Assembly: GCF_007004735.1 (NCBI RefSeq)
Contig: NZ_SSNL01000003.1
Coordinates: 248,001 to 312,000, forward strand
Direction: 5' to 3'
DNA from: Salinigranum halophilum
GTDB lineage: Archaea > Halobacteriota > Halobacteria > Halobacteriales > Haloferacaceae
Length of the DNA: 64,000 bases
The notes below the pieces were generated by a model. That model worked only from the letters and a program-made list of their open reading frames with translations, was not told where the DNA came from and did not search any database. A program made the position numbers and the translations under genes. Position 1 is the stretch's first letter. Every line of letters starts with the position of its first letter. Positions 6,936 through 16,662 of the stretch are shown here, piece after piece.

Positions 6936-8977
6936 TCGCCGGCCCCCTCCGTCTCCACGACGAGGTTGCCGTCCGAATCGACCTCGACGCGCTGTCCGGG
7001 GTGGACGACGGTCGTCGACTCGCGCCCTTCGACGACGGCCGGCCCGTCGAACGTCGCCCCGGAGGGCAGGCGCGTCCGGTCGTACACCGGCGTGTCGAAC
7101 GGGTCGCCGTCGTACACGACCGACCGCGTCGCTCTCTCGGCGTCGTCGACCGTCCCCTCGACCCGCGCTGCCCCGAGGTCCGGCGTCTCGACCACGCCTC
7201 TGGCCCGGAGCCTGAGCGTGACGAGTTCGACCGGCTCCTCGGGGTAGGCGTGCCCGTACCGCTGTCGGTGTCGCTCGTGGAAGCGTTCGCGGAGCGTCGA
7301 CGGGGTCGACGCGTCTATCTCGCGGGGGACGGGCACCGAGAGCTCGAACGACTGGCCCACGTATCTGAGGTCCACCGAGGGTTCGAACCGCATCGCCTCC
7401 TCGGCGAGGGTCTCCGCTCCGAGCTGTGCCCGCCCCTCGTCGACGAACGAGTCGAACGCCGCGGCGAGGTCGGCGGGGTCGACGGCGTCGAGGCGGCGCA
7501 CTCGCGAGGTGGAGTGGTCGTAGAGCGTATCGCTGATGAGGAGCCCCAGCGCGGAGAGCACGCCCGCGGTCCGGGGGACGATGACCCGCGGGATGTCGAG
7601 TTCCGCGGCCAGTCTCGGCGCGTGGAGCGGGCCCGCGCCGCCGAAGGCGACGAGGCCGAACTCGCGAGGGTCGTAGCCGCGCTCGACGCTCACGACGCGG
7701 AGCGCGCGCTCCATCGTGGCGTTCGCGACGTCGAGGATGCCCTGCGCGGCCGTCTCGACGTCGACCCCGAGGTCGTCCGCGACGTGCGTCTCGACCGCCC
7801 GTTCGACCGCCTCACCATCCGCATCGAGCGCGTCCGGGAGAAACGAAGTGGGGTCGATCCGTCCCAACACGGCGTGCGCGTCCGTGATGGTCGGGCGTGT
7901 CCCCCCGCGACCGTAACACACCGGCCCGGGGTCGGCACCCGCCGACTTCGGTCCGACGCGGAGCGCCCCGCCCTCGTCGACCCACGCGATGGACCCCCCG
8001 CCGGACCCGACGGTGTGGATGTCGATCATCGGCACCGAGACGGGGTAGTCGCCCACTTCGACGTCCGTGGTGACGAGCGGGTCGCCGCCGTCGACGAGCG
8101 AGACGTCGCAGGACGTCCCGCCCATGTCCATCGTGATGACGTTCTCGTTTCCCGCGCGCGACGCGACGTACGTCGCACCCTGGACGCCCGCCGCCGGCCC
8201 CGAGAGGAGCGTGTTCACCGGGCGCTCGCGGGCGGCGCGGGCGCTGATGATTCCGCCGTTCGACTGCATGATGCGCAGCGGGGCGTCGACATCCTCGTCT
8301 CGGACCGCCGTCTCGAGATCGCCGAGATAGCGGTCGATCACCGGTTTGAGCGCGGCGTTCAGCGCCGTCGTGAGGGTCCGCTCGTACTCCCGTATCTCGG
8401 GGAGCACCGTCGACGACAGGGAGAACGCGGCGTCGACGCCTTCCTCCCGCAGCAACTCGCGGACGCGCCGTTCGTGAGTGTCGTTCTCGAAGGGGAACAG
8501 CAGCGAGACCGCGACGCTGTCGACCGCCTCCAGTTCGTCCGCCAGCGCGCGGACCGCGCCTTCGTCGAGTGGCTTCACCACCCGGCCGCGCTCGTCGAGT
8601 CGCTCCGGCACCTCGAACCGGCGGTGGCGCTCGACGATGGGCGTCGGCTTCTGCGCCTGGAAGTCGTAGAGGTCCGGTCGGGCCTGTCGCCCGATTTCGA
8701 GGACGTCGCGGAACCCCTCGGTGGTGACGAGGGCGGTGTCGGCCCACTCCCCCTCGAGGACGGCGTTCGTCGCGACGGTCGTGCCGTGGCCGAAGAAGCC
8801 GATGGCCTCGGGCGCGAGTCCGTCGCGCTCGGTCTGTGCGAGCGCGTCGACGACGCCCCGTTCTGGTGCGTCGGGCGTCGACGGCGTCTTCGCGACCTGG
8901 AGTTCCCCGCCGCGGATGGTGACGAGGTCGGTGAACGTCCCGCCGATGTCGACGCCGACGCGGGCGTTCGCGGTCAT
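6932..8977 (-). CDS. hyuA: Hydantoinase A / oxoprolinase family, alpha subunit (HyuA)
   Basis: A protein of 681 residues with an actin-like ATPase fold. It opens with RVGVDIGGTFTDLV (phosphate-1 loop), followed by ITMDMGGTSCDVSL and GFGGAGPLHAPRLA-type motifs (here LVAFGGAGPLHAPRLA). It should carry the ATP-dependent step of hydantoin or 5-oxoproline ring opening together with HyuB. I moved the start to the ATG at 8977, since family members begin a few residues before VGVDIGGTFT and the 35 codons upstream are low-quality. Its stop overlaps the hyuB start. About 125 bases of non-coding sequence separate it from the MFS gene. Confidence 0.93.
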   Translation of the reverse strand: MTANARVGVDIGGTFTDLVTIRGGELQVAKTPSTPDAPERGVVDALAQTERDGLAPEAIGFFGHGTTVATNAVLEGEWADTALVTTEGFRDVLEIGRQARPDLYDFQAQKPTPIVERHRRFEVPERLDERGRVVKPLDEGAVRALADELEAVDSVAVSLLFPFENDTHERRVRELLREEGVDAAFSLSSTVLPEIREYERTLTTALNAALKPVIDRYLGDLETAVRDEDVDAPLRIMQSNGGIISARAARERPVNTLLSGPAAGVQGATYVASRAGNENVITMDMGGTSCDVSLVDGGDPLVTTDVEVGDYPVSVPMIDIHTVGSGGGSIAWVDEGGALRVGPKSAGADPGPVCYGRGGTRPTITDAHAVLGRIDPTSFLPDALDADGEAVERAVETHVADDLGVDVETAAQGILDVANATMERALRVVSVERGYDPREFGLVAFGGAGPLHAPRLAAELDIPRVIVPRTAGVLSALGLLISDTLYDHSTSRVRRLDAVDPADLAAAFDSFVDEGRAQLGAETLAEEAMRFEPSVDLRYVGQSFELSVPVPREIDASTPSTLRERFHERHRQRYGHAYPEEPVELVTLRLRARGVVETPDLGAARVEGTVDDAERATRSVVYDGDPFDTPVYDRTRLPSGATFDGPAVVEGRESTTVVHPGQRVEVDSDGNLVVETEGAGE

Positions 8978-9103
8978 CGCCGCACCTCGGCAGAGTCGGA
9001 CGTGTCGGTTCGGTACGCGGTGTCCGTGACGGTCGCGTGTCCGAGGGGTCCACTCGTCCGCTGGTTCGCCATGGGCCGACAACCGCTGACGGGGGTAAAT
9101 AGT

Positions 9104-10306
9104 TCACGCCGGACGGGGTCGTGCTGTCAGCCTGCGGCGGAACACCACCGCGCCCCCGAGCGCGAGGAGGTTCAGCCCTGCGAGCGCGAGAAAGCCGACG
9201 CCGTAGCCGCCGGTGAGGTCGCGCGCGGCACCCGTCGCGGCGGGGAGGACGATCGAGCCGACGTTCCCGGCCGCGACGACGACCGCGAGAGCGGCCCCGT
9301 CGCGTGGCGTCGCCCGGGCCGCGACAGCGTACACCGCGCCGAACGGGAGCGACACCGCGACCATCGCCACCAGCGGAAAGACGAGCACGACCGCGGTCGG
9401 CAGCGGTGCCGCGAGCGCGGCGAAGCCGACGACAGCGACGGCCGTGCCCCCGAGGATGACCGTCGCGTCCGTCAGCCACTCGTTCGCGACGGCCAGGCCG
9501 CCGACCCACCGACCCGCGGTGGCGACGACGAGCACCAGCGCGCTCAGCGGCCCGGCGATGCCGAGGTCGGTGTAGTACGCCGTCACGAACGTCGACAGCG
9601 TCACGAACGAGCCGATGATGGCGACGTAGACGAACGCCGCCAGGAGGACGACGGGGTTCGTGAGGACCGACACTCGCTCGTCACTCGACTGGCTCGTCTC
9701 GTCTCCCGTCTTCTCCGGTGGCCGCGTCGTCTCGTCACCGCGGCTCGAGAGCAAGAGCCCGAGTGCCGGCAGCGCGAGCAGTGCACCGGGGGCGTGAATC
9801 GGCCCGATTCCGGGTGTCGCCGCCGCGACTTCGGCGAGTCGAGGCGTGACGAGAAAGCCCACGGCACCGCCGAGTGTGAGCAACGCCCCGTAGACGCCCT
9901 GTTGTCGGGTCGTCGCCGAGCCGCGATGTAGTCGTGCGAGCTGTGTCGCGCCGACGCTCAGGACGAACCCACCGACGACGCCCCAGGCGGCCCGTAAGGC
10001 GAGCAGGGTCGAGAAGGAGGTGACGAAGTCGAGACCGACGGCGAGGACGACGTGCAGGAGGAGCGCCCACCGGAGGAGCCGTGCCGTCGGCTGAGTGTCG
10101 GTCAGGCGCGACGCGATGGGTTGTGAGACAACGAACGCGCCGAGCGCGGCGCTCGTCAGGAGCCCGAAGGACGCGAAGTCGATGCTCAGGCGTGTGGTGA
10201 GCGACCCCGGCACCGCCGCGTACGCGAAGATGACGTAGCCGAGCGAGACGGCCGCCGCGTGCGGGGCGAGTTCGAGCCGGCGCGTCTCTCCGCCGCGTCG
10301 ACCCAC
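9104..10306 (-). CDS. MFS transporter
   Basis: A membrane protein of 400 residues with about 12 hydrophobic helices in two blocks separated by a charged loop (about residues 195-215, RPPEKTGDETSQSSDER). The family is the major facilitator superfamily; the N-terminal half has FGLLTSAALGAFVVSQPIASRL with a short arginine loop. The GTG start at 10306 directly abuts the stop of arcS, so it is probably cotranscribed with it. hyuA follows. Given the neighbours, it may import a cyclic amide or nucleobase-like compound, but no substrate residues can be read. Confidence 0.85.
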   Translation of the reverse strand: MGRRGGETRRLELAPHAAAVSLGYVIFAYAAVPGSLTTRLSIDFASFGLLTSAALGAFVVSQPIASRLTDTQPTARLLRWALLLHVVLAVGLDFVTSFSTLLALRAAWGVVGGFVLSVGATQLARLHRGSATTRQQGVYGALLTLGGAVGFLVTPRLAEVAAATPGIGPIHAPGALLALPALGLLLSSRGDETTRPPEKTGDETSQSSDERVSVLTNPVVLLAAFVYVAIIGSFVTLSTFVTAYYTDLGIAGPLSALVLVVATAGRWVGGLAVANEWLTDATVILGGTAVAVVGFAALAAPLPTAVVLVFPLVAMVAVSLPFGAVYAVAARATPRDGAALAVVVAAGNVGSIVLPAATGAARDLTGGYGVGFLALAGLNLLALGGAVVFRRRLTARPRPA

Positions 10307-12064
10307 CTACGTCTCCTCGACGTGTCGCACCTCGACGGCGATTCCCCTCGAAGAGCCGCACATCTCCGGGCCGGACATCTCCGCACGACCCACGCCGAAC
10401 GCCTTCGGCCCGGTGACGACCACCTCGTCGCCGACTCTGATGTCCGCCGAGGCGTCGACGACGCCGGGTGCGAGGACCGACCCGTGCGGGACGAAGCTGT
10501 CGATTTCGACGGTCTTGGTCGGCGCGTCGCTCTCGACCCAGCGCCGCGCGCCGGCGAGGGTAAAGGCGAGCATGCCGTACTGGGGCACCATCGTCGCCCA
10601 CTGCTCGCCCTCCGTCCCCCGCACCTGGAGCTTCGGGTACCGCGCCGTCGTCTGGAACGTCCCGGACGGGAACACCTCGTCGCCCGCGCCGTCGCCGAAC
10701 ATGTAGTCCGCGATGGCGCGGACGGTGCTGTGTTCTCTCGTGCGTTTCCGGTAGCTCATCTCGCCGTCGAGCGCGTCACGGAGGTTCGCGAGGGAGTCGT
10801 CGGTGGTGGGGTGGTCGACGACGGTGTACTCGAAGTCGAGGCCGAGTGACGCCTCGACGCGCTCGCAGACCTCGCGATACCCTTCGTCGGGGACGTGGGC
10901 GACGATCTTCGGGTAGTCGTTCCGCTCGAGGTAGCGCTCGAGCACCCGTGCGACGAAGCCGATCTCGTCCTCGCTCCATCGCCCCGTCACCACCGAATCG
11001 TAGTGCTGGGCGGGGTAGGTGAGTTCGAGTTCCTGCGGGACGACACCGATGGGTGACGTCATCGACACGAGGTGCGCGCGGAAGTTGATGGCGTCGTGGA
11101 ACTGCGCGTGCGACTGGGACTCGCTGTAGGGCTTTCGGGCGGAACAGGGGACTAAGACGAGCGGCCGGTCGAAGCGGTTCCGGTACCGCGAGGTCACCCG
11201 GTCGGCGAAACGCTGAATCTCGACGCGCCGAAGGGTGTCCTCCGTCGCCGAGAGCAGTTCCGCGTCGCGGATGACGGGCGTCCGTTCCTCGACGAAGCCG
11301 TACTGCTGGTCCAGCGTCCGGAAGGCGGCGGTACACCACGCCTCGTGGCGCGCCTGTCCCTCGACGTAGTCGCGGAGGCGGCCGTCGCGGATGCGTCGAC
11401 GGACCCGCGCGAGTTCGGCGGCGAGTGCGTTGACGTTGTGGGTCGCACAGTCCCCGCGGGTGAACGACTCGCGGCCGCTCTGACACGCCGGACACGCACA
11501 GGGGAGTTCGTCGAGGTCCTCGAGGAAGTACTCGCCGTCGCTCGCGAGATACCGACCCTGTCGGCCCTTGATGCGGGCGAATTTCCCGTCGACGAGGTCG
11601 ACGCCGCAGTACGCCAGGGTCGCGACGTTCGCGGGCGTGGCGACGCCGGCGAGGTAGAGGGCGGTGTCGGCGGGCGTCGCGTCCCTGACCGCCCGAACGG
11701 CGTCGACGAACGCCGAGGCGTGGCCGACGACGCCCACCGCGTCGGCGAGTACGTACGCGTCCGCGCCGTAGTCCGCCGCCGTCTCGGCGGTGACGACCGC
11801 CGCGCTCGGGAAGTCGACGTCGGGGTAGTCGACGGCGAACGACTCCTGGACCGCTTCTCGCGTTCCGGCCGGGAACGCCCGGTGGGGAAGCACGGTGAGG
11901 GCTTCCTCGCTGCCCTCGGGCGTCGTGCGGGCCTCGCTCCACAGGCTCCCCGCGTCCTCGACGACGTCGTCGCCGAGCGCGGGGGTCGTCAGGGGAGCAG
12001 ACAGACGGAGTTCGCCGATGCGCGCCGCCCCGTCGCGCGCGTGAACCTCGAAGTAGTCGGTCAT
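10307..12064 (-). CDS. arcS: Archaeosine synthase alpha subunit, ArcS
   Basis: A protein of 585 residues related to tRNA-guanine transglycosylase. It has the zinc knuckle CACPAC (residues 189-194), the ArcS-specific motif PCSARKPYSESQSH (306-319) and a C-terminal PUA domain (VVVTGPKAFGVGRAEM…GIAVEVRHVE). ArcS attaches lysine to preQ0 at position 15 of tRNA, and the radical SAM partner RaSEA (encoded at 37.8 kb) releases archaeosine. It lacks the TGT catalytic Asp-containing DSGSFQ motif that is present in tgtA at 15-17 kb. The ATG at 12064 gives the usual N-terminus MTDYFEVHARDGAARIGEL. The longer upstream reading is not supported. Confidence 0.93.
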   Translation of the reverse strand: MTDYFEVHARDGAARIGELRLSAPLTTPALGDDVVEDAGSLWSEARTTPEGSEEALTVLPHRAFPAGTREAVQESFAVDYPDVDFPSAAVVTAETAADYGADAYVLADAVGVVGHASAFVDAVRAVRDATPADTALYLAGVATPANVATLAYCGVDLVDGKFARIKGRQGRYLASDGEYFLEDLDELPCACPACQSGRESFTRGDCATHNVNALAAELARVRRRIRDGRLRDYVEGQARHEAWCTAAFRTLDQQYGFVEERTPVIRDAELLSATEDTLRRVEIQRFADRVTSRYRNRFDRPLVLVPCSARKPYSESQSHAQFHDAINFRAHLVSMTSPIGVVPQELELTYPAQHYDSVVTGRWSEDEIGFVARVLERYLERNDYPKIVAHVPDEGYREVCERVEASLGLDFEYTVVDHPTTDDSLANLRDALDGEMSYRKRTREHSTVRAIADYMFGDGAGDEVFPSGTFQTTARYPKLQVRGTEGEQWATMVPQYGMLAFTLAGARRWVESDAPTKTVEIDSFVPHGSVLAPGVVDASADIRVGDEVVVTGPKAFGVGRAEMSGPEMCGSSRGIAVEVRHVEET

Positions 12065-12231
12065 AGTCGCCGTCCGATGCGGAGAGAGAACTATCTTTTC
12101 TTCTGGTCGCTCGGTCGGCCGAGTCGGTCGTCCGTGCCTCCGCTCCTGCGCGTGGTGTCTGCACGCCCGAGACTGTCCGCAGGCGCGACGCCACGCGCCA
12201 CCGGCTGCTCGCCGCCGTTCCTCCGCCGTCT

Positions 12232-12612
12232 CTACGCCGCCGCCCCGCGGTTCAACTCGACCGCCCCGTCCTGCGCGATGAACACGTCGAGCTGGTTGAA
12301 CCACGTCTCGGGGCGGAACTCCCGCGCGAGCCGAACCGCACCGTCGACCTGCACGGTCACCCGGTAGGGGTCGCCGCTCCCGTCGTCGGGCGAGAGCTCA
12401 GCAATGCGCTCGAACTCGCCGGGGTCGACCTCGACCGTCTCGGCGACCCGGAGGCGGTCGCCCCGGACGACCCAGACGGTGACCGTGTGTGAGACGTCGT
12501 GCTCGTTGACCGCGAGCATCGTCACCGCGTCGCCGCGGCCGCCCGTACAGCCCGCGAGGGGACCGCCGAGTGCGAGGAGACCGCAGACGCGAAGGGACTG
12601 ACGGCGTTTCAC
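12232..12612 (-). CDS. Haloarchaeal lipoprotein, hypothetical
   Basis: A protein of 126 residues from a GTG at 12612: VKRRQSLRVCGLLALGGPLAGC, a basic N-terminus, a hydrophobic stretch and the lipobox LAGC near residue 22, so it is probably exported and lipid-anchored. The mature part has beta-rich sequence (HTVTVWVVRGDRL…YRVTVQVDG) like the small Ig-like lipoproteins common in haloarchaea. A CATTTTTCAC element lies about 30 bases before the GTG, consistent with leaderless expression. The in-frame ATG further upstream (12711) would place the signal peptide internally, so I rejected it. Function unknown. Confidence 0.75.
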   Translation of the reverse strand: MKRRQSLRVCGLLALGGPLAGCTGGRGDAVTMLAVNEHDVSHTVTVWVVRGDRLRVAETVEVDPGEFERIAELSPDDGSGDPYRVTVQVDGAVRLAREFRPETWFNQLDVFIAQDGAVELNRGAAA

Positions 12613-12737
12613 GCGAAGGCTGTCGGCCGCGTCGGTGAAAAATGGCTCCGTCAGCGTCCTTCGAGACGACAGCCGCGCGGGGATGGTGAACACGGGGCGC
12701 GTCTCGGTCACGGTCGGTCGTCGTGGACTCCGACCGC

Positions 12738-13241
12738 CTATCGCTCACTCGGCCGTTTCGTGACGGTGAACCCGGCTCTCCGCGTCACCTGATTCGCCCC
12801 CGTGAGAGAGCAGGTAACGGCGAACTCGTATGCCCCGTCTTCGAGGTCTGCCACGACGTACGTCGTCTCTTCCGTGTACGGTGTCGGGTGTGGTGTGAGG
12901 CTCAACGACCACTGGTGCGTTTCACCGCCGTCGAGTGTCCGTTCGCTGGCCCCGCCGTCGCCACGCGCGACGGGGTCTCCGTTCGCTCTCTCGCCTTCGA
13001 TTCGCCACGCGTCGGGGTCGACAGTCACCGAACAGGACGTTCGATTCCGGAGTGTGAACGTGAGCGTCTCGACGGTGTCGCCACCGGTTTCGATCACGAA
13101 CTCGTCGGTTTCCGCCGTCAGGGAGAGACCATCACCCCCGGCACAGGCAGACGACCCACCGTCACGTACCGGCGCTTCGAGACACCCCAACGCGGGAAGC
13201 ATCGCCGTGCCAAGGACTGTCAGAACGAATCGGCGTTCCAT
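12738..13241 (-). CDS. Haloarchaeal lipoprotein with Ig-like fold, hypothetical
   Basis: A protein of 167 residues starting MERRFVLTVLGTAMLPALGC, with a signal peptide ending in a lipobox (ALGC, Cys about 20). The mature domain reads as a beta-sandwich (VETLTFTLRNRTSCSVTVDP…THQWSLSLTPHP…YVVADLEDGAYEFAVTC) and resembles the neighbouring lipoprotein in style. A GTG four codons upstream is an alternative start. Cysteine pairs in the mature part could form disulfides outside the cell. Just upstream are a TATA-like run and a CAAACG-TC-CGTTTG palindrome (13285-13298). No enzymatic motif is visible. Confidence 0.75.
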   Translation of the reverse strand: MERRFVLTVLGTAMLPALGCLEAPVRDGGSSACAGGDGLSLTAETDEFVIETGGDTVETLTFTLRNRTSCSVTVDPDAWRIEGERANGDPVARGDGGASERTLDGGETHQWSLSLTPHPTPYTEETTYVVADLEDGAYEFAVTCSLTGANQVTRRAGFTVTKRPSER

Positions 13242-13284
13242 ACGAACGCTCACCGGTCAGGCCAACAAATGCGTTTTAGACGGT

Positions 13285-13298
13285 CAAACGTCCGTTTG
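13285..13298. promoter_or_regulatory. Short palindrome upstream of a lipoprotein gene
   Basis: CAAACG and CGTTTG are perfect inverted copies separated by TC. They lie just upstream of the TATA-like CATTTG/TTTTAG region of the lipoprotein gene that starts at 13241. The position fits a regulator site, but nothing else supports it. Confidence 0.35.
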
Positions 13299-13381
13299 TG
13301 TGACTGACCAACGCTACGGGCCGCCGTTGCCACGGGCTCTGTTCCACGCACTTCCCGAGGGCACGCAGACGACCGCTGTGA

Positions 13382-13621
13382 CTACCCGAACGCGACCCAC
13401 CCGAAGTACAGCCCCAGCGTGACCAGCGCCACGCCGAGTCCCCGCACGAGCCACCGAGCGCGCGCCGAGACGCCCGCATCGTCGCCGTACTCACCGCCCC
13501 TGTCGGAGGGGAGCCGACCGGCCGTCTGTACGCGAATCACACTCCCGGGTGCAGCGACGAACAGGAGGCCGACGCCGACGCCGAGCACGGCCGCGAGCAG
13601 GGTGCGGAGGTCGACCGCCAT
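13382..13621 (-). CDS. Small membrane protein, hypothetical
   Basis: A protein of 79 residues with two hydrophobic helices, one near the start (LRTLLAAVLGVGVGLLFVAAPG) and one at the end (WLVRGLGVALVTLGLYFGWVAFG), joined by a polar acidic loop. The ATG at 13621 begins the coding-quality sequence. It follows htpX by only seven bases in the same direction, so the two are likely cotranscribed; it could be a substrate or helper of that membrane protease. No family recognised. Confidence 0.7.
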   Translation of the reverse strand: MAVDLRTLLAAVLGVGVGLLFVAAPGSVIRVQTAGRLPSDRGGEYGDDAGVSARARWLVRGLGVALVTLGLYFGWVAFG

Positions 13622-13628
13622 CGCGATT

Positions 13629-14453
13629 TCAGGCGCGCAGCCGCTCGATCCGCTTCTCGACCGGCGGGTGGGTCGCAAAGAGCTTCGCGAGCCCCCGCTT
13701 CTCGCCGAAGATACAGAGCGCGTTCACCTGGGCGTCGACCGCGGTGTCGTCGGCGCGCTCCGACCGCCGGCTGATCTTCTCCAGCGCGGTCGCCAGCGGT
13801 TCGCCGCCGCCGACCTCCTCGGCGGCGTCCGCGTCGGCGACGTACTCGCGGTAGCGAGAGATGGCGAAGACGAACAGCATCACCAGGAGCTGGGTAATCT
13901 GGCCGACGACGATGGCGAGGAAGAAGTCCGCGAGGTCGTTGTCGCCGGTCAGGAGGACGGCCCACTGGGCGACGATGGCGACGATGGAGGCGACGCCCTG
14001 CCCCAGTACCATCATCACCACGTCGCGGTTGCGGATGTGGGCGAGTTCGTGTGCGAGGACCGCCTCGACCTCGTCGGGTTCGAGCCGGTGCAGGAGTTCC
14101 TCGCTGACGACGACCGTCCCGTTCCCCTTCCGCCCGACGGCGAACGCGTTGGGGACGCCCATCCGCGCGACCATCAGCCGCGGCTTGTCGATACCCATCT
14201 CCCGCGAGAGGGCATCGACGCGGCGGTGGATGTCCGAGAAGCGGTCCTCGGGGAGGTCCTCGGCGCCGACGCTCCGCAGCGCCATCCACTTACCGAGTTT
14301 GTACTGGACGCCGACGAAGCCGACGCTGCCGACGAGGACGAGCGGGAGCGACAGCCCGAACACGCCCATCGCGACGACGGCCGCGACGGCGTAGAAGACG
14401 AACAACACCGAGCCGACGAGCGCCATCCGCGCTTTGAGACCGAGGTGTCGCAT
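13629..14453 (-). CDS. htpX: M48 family membrane metalloprotease HtpX
   Basis: A protein of 274 residues with two N-terminal transmembrane helices (about residues 12-50), the zinc-binding motif HELAH at 135-139 followed by IRNRDVVMM, and two more hydrophobic segments after it, as in HtpX/Ste24-type proteases. These membrane enzymes degrade misfolded membrane proteins, with the active site on the cytoplasmic face. The ATG at 14453 is 90 bases from a divergent small zinc-ribbon gene. The length is normal for archaeal HtpX. Confidence 0.93.
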   Translation of the reverse strand: MRHLGLKARMALVGSVLFVFYAVAAVVAMGVFGLSLPLVLVGSVGFVGVQYKLGKWMALRSVGAEDLPEDRFSDIHRRVDALSREMGIDKPRLMVARMGVPNAFAVGRKGNGTVVVSEELLHRLEPDEVEAVLAHELAHIRNRDVVMMVLGQGVASIVAIVAQWAVLLTGDNDLADFFLAIVVGQITQLLVMLFVFAISRYREYVADADAAEEVGGGEPLATALEKISRRSERADDTAVDAQVNALCIFGEKRGLAKLFATHPPVEKRIERLRA

Positions 14454-14543
14454 CTGTGGTGGGGGTCGGATATCGCGACACTAAGGCTCGGTGGTCTCGC
14501 TCGGGGATGGGAACTCTTGTCGTTCGAGCGCCTCCCCTCACGT

Positions 14544-14687
14544 ATGCTGCCGCCGCTGCTCCGCCGGTGTCCGGACTGTGGGTTCGTCGGTCTGCGCCGG
14601 CGGTTCGTCACGACGGACCCCGGCGTCGTCACCTGTCCCGTCTGTGGCTTCCGGTTCGAGCCGGTCGACCGCCCGTGGCTCCAGTGA
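14544..14687 (+). CDS. Zinc-ribbon microprotein
   Basis: A protein of 47 residues (MLPPLLRRCPDCGFVGLRR…VVTCPVCGFRFEPV) with two CPxCG knuckles about 23 residues apart, forming a classic zinc ribbon. It is divergent from htpX and stands just before a flavin-binding protein gene on the same strand. I read it from the ATG at 14544; the longer frame upstream is antisense to htpX. Function unknown; microproteins of this type are abundant in haloarchaea. Confidence 0.7.
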   Translation: MLPPLLRRCPDCGFVGLRRRFVTTDPGVVTCPVCGFRFEPVDRPWLQ

Positions 14688-14736
14688 CCGTGCGCCGGCC
14701 CCCGGTGCTTTTGCGTGCTCCGTCACACCACCGAGT

Positions 14737-15177
14737 ATGAAACTCACGGGGACCTGGAACAGGGAGGAGGTCGACGACTTTCTGACGACGACGGTCCCGA
14801 TTCGCCTCTCGTGTCGCACTCCCGCCGACCACCTCTGGATGCTCTCGCTGTGGTATCTCTGGGAGGACGACGCACTGTGGTGTGCCACCGGCGCGGACGC
14901 GGACGTGGTTCGCTACCTCCGCGCGAACGACGAGGTCGCCTTCGAGGTGTCGACGAACGACCCACCCTATCGCGGGGTTCGCGGCCGCGGCCACGCCAGC
15001 ATCGACGTCGACGAAGAAAAGACGCTCCTCCGCCGACTCCTCCAGCGCTACCTCGGGGGAACCGACTCCACACTCGCCCGACGGCTGCTCGCCCCCGAGC
15101 GCGACGAAGTCCGAATCAGGGTCGACCCCGCCCGCCTCCACAGCTGGGACTACTCCGACCGGATGCAAGACAGCTGA
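14737..15177 (+). CDS. Pyridoxamine 5'-phosphate oxidase-like FMN-binding protein
   Basis: A protein of 146 residues with the split-barrel pattern of the PNPOx-like superfamily: PIRLSCRTPADHLWMLSLWYLWEDDALWCAT, then DEVAFEVSTNDPPYRGVRGRGHASID. It probably binds FMN or F420 as a dimer, and the substrate cannot be assigned. The ATG at 14737 lies 50 bases after the zinc-ribbon gene. It converges with tgtA, with only nine bases between the stop codons, so the transcripts may overlap. Confidence 0.82.
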   Translation: MKLTGTWNREEVDDFLTTTVPIRLSCRTPADHLWMLSLWYLWEDDALWCATGADADVVRYLRANDEVAFEVSTNDPPYRGVRGRGHASIDVDEEKTLLRRLLQRYLGGTDSTLARRLLAPERDEVRIRVDPARLHSWDYSDRMQDS

Positions 15178-15186
15178 CCCCGGACC

Positions 15187-16662
15187 TCAGCGTTCGGCGC
15201 GGCGGTTCCGGAGCGTCACCGCGTCGGGCACGAGCGCGAGCGCAGCGGCGTCCCAGTCGTCGTGTGCGAGGGTGAACTCCGCGTCGGGGTTGCCCTCGAC
15301 GAGCCGCCGTACGCCGTGGGCCGCCATCTCCTGTGCCGCGCGGTCGACCCGGTCTGGCGTCTCGGCCGTGAACGGGTACGCGTCGGAGAGTTCGCGCGGG
15401 AACGGACCGAAGGGCGGGAGGACGCGCCAGACGTCGTCGTACACGTCGGCACCGCCCTTGCCCTCGGTGAGGAGCACCTCGCCAGCGACGGGGAGGCGGT
15501 CGAGCCGCGCGTGGTGGCGACGCACCTCGGGTCGCCGGGCGCTCTCGGTCGAGAGGTAGAAGAAGGCGTCCTTCGAGACGTGGTCTGCTCGCTCTAACTG
15601 GTCGGCGTGGTCCAAGAGCGCCCGGTAGCCGTCGAGCATCGCCGGATGGCCGCGGGCGCGCGCCTCGACGAGTTCGAGGAGGTTCCCCCTTCGAATCGCC
15701 TGTTTCACCCGCCGAAGCTCCCCGTAGGAGACGTGGAGGTTGTGCTCGGCCAGCAGGCGCTCGCGCTCGGCGTCGTCCTGCCTGCGAATCTCCGCGGGCG
15801 AGTGGCTCGCACAGACCGGACACTCACAGGGCAGGTAGTCGAGGTCGGCCAACTGCTCGGTCCCTCGCACGGTGAGATAGCGGTCGTCGCGCGCGTACAG
15901 CGCGTACGCGGCCGAATCGAACAGGTCACACCCCATCGCCGCGGCGAGCGCGAACATCATCGGGTGTCCGGCACCGAAGAGGTGGACGGGCGCGTCGACG
16001 CCGAGGCCGCGTTTCGCCCCGGCGACGACGTCGACCATCTCTGCATATCGGTAGGAGTTCATCAGCGGGACCACTGCCCCGACGGGGAAGACGTCGAGGT
16101 CGGTCGCGTAGGCGGCGCGAGCGGCTTCCTCGCGGAGGTCGGGGTAGGTCGACCCCTGGACCGGCGCGTTGACGAGCATGTCACCCACCTCGACCGCCTC
16201 GGCGTCCGCGAGCGCCTGCTTCGTCTCGTCGAGTTCGCGCTCGGCTTGCTCGCGGGAGACGTCCGGGGGTGTCGGGATATCCACTGGGGTCCCGACGTCG
16301 GAGCCGATGTCGCGCTGGAACTCGACGATCTCCCGCGTCGTCACGTCGATCTCGCCGTACTCGGCGAGCTGGAACGACCCCGAGTCGGTGACGATCGCGC
16401 CCGAGAAGTCCAGCATCTCGTGAAGGCCCTCGTCGAGGGCGCGCTCGCGGAGGTCGGGGGTCGAACGGATGATGTAGGAGTTGGTGATGAGCACCTGTGC
16501 GCCGAACTCCGACTCGAGGCGGGACGGGGCGATGGTCTCGATGTTCGGGTTGATGACCGGCATGAGCGCCGGCGTCTCGACTGTCACGCCCGCGCGGGGA
16601 ACGGTCAGTTCGCCGATTCGCCCCGCGGCGTCGACGTGCCGGAGTTCGAAGTGCTCGCGCAT
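15187..16662 (-). CDS. tgtA: Archaeal tRNA-guanine(15) transglycosylase (ArcTGT)
   Basis: A protein of 491 residues with the TGT barrel. It contains VTDSGSFQL, with the catalytic Asp near residue 93, the glycine-rich [12 protein letters not shown] region, and the zinc site LPCECPVC near residues 275-284. It replaces guanine 15 of the tRNA D-loop with preQ0, the first tRNA-level step to archaeosine, before ArcS and RaSEA act. It is shorter than archaeal enzymes that carry a C-terminal PUA domain; no PUA is seen here, while ArcS in this window has one. A TTACA element about 30 bases before the ATG suggests a leaderless transcript. Confidence 0.95.
   Translation of the reverse strand: MREHFELRHVDAAGRIGELTVPRAGVTVETPALMPVINPNIETIAPSRLESEFGAQVLITNSYIIRSTPDLRERALDEGLHEMLDFSGAIVTDSGSFQLAEYGEIDVTTREIVEFQRDIGSDVGTPVDIPTPPDVSREQAERELDETKQALADAEAVEVGDMLVNAPVQGSTYPDLREEAARAAYATDLDVFPVGAVVPLMNSYRYAEMVDVVAGAKRGLGVDAPVHLFGAGHPMMFALAAAMGCDLFDSAAYALYARDDRYLTVRGTEQLADLDYLPCECPVCASHSPAEIRRQDDAERERLLAEHNLHVSYGELRRVKQAIRRGNLLELVEARARGHPAMLDGYRALLDHADQLERADHVSKDAFFYLSTESARRPEVRRHHARLDRLPVAGEVLLTEGKGGADVYDDVWRVLPPFGPFPRELSDAYPFTAETPDRVDRAAQEMAAHGVRRLVEGNPDAEFTLAHDDWDAAALALVPDAVTLRNRRAER

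Noticed and set aside
7001-9931. A 976-residue open frame on the plus strand across hyuA and the MFS gene
   Set aside because: It is antisense to well-supported genes and its residues are arginine-rich and repetitive, as expected of a shadow frame in a high-GC genome.
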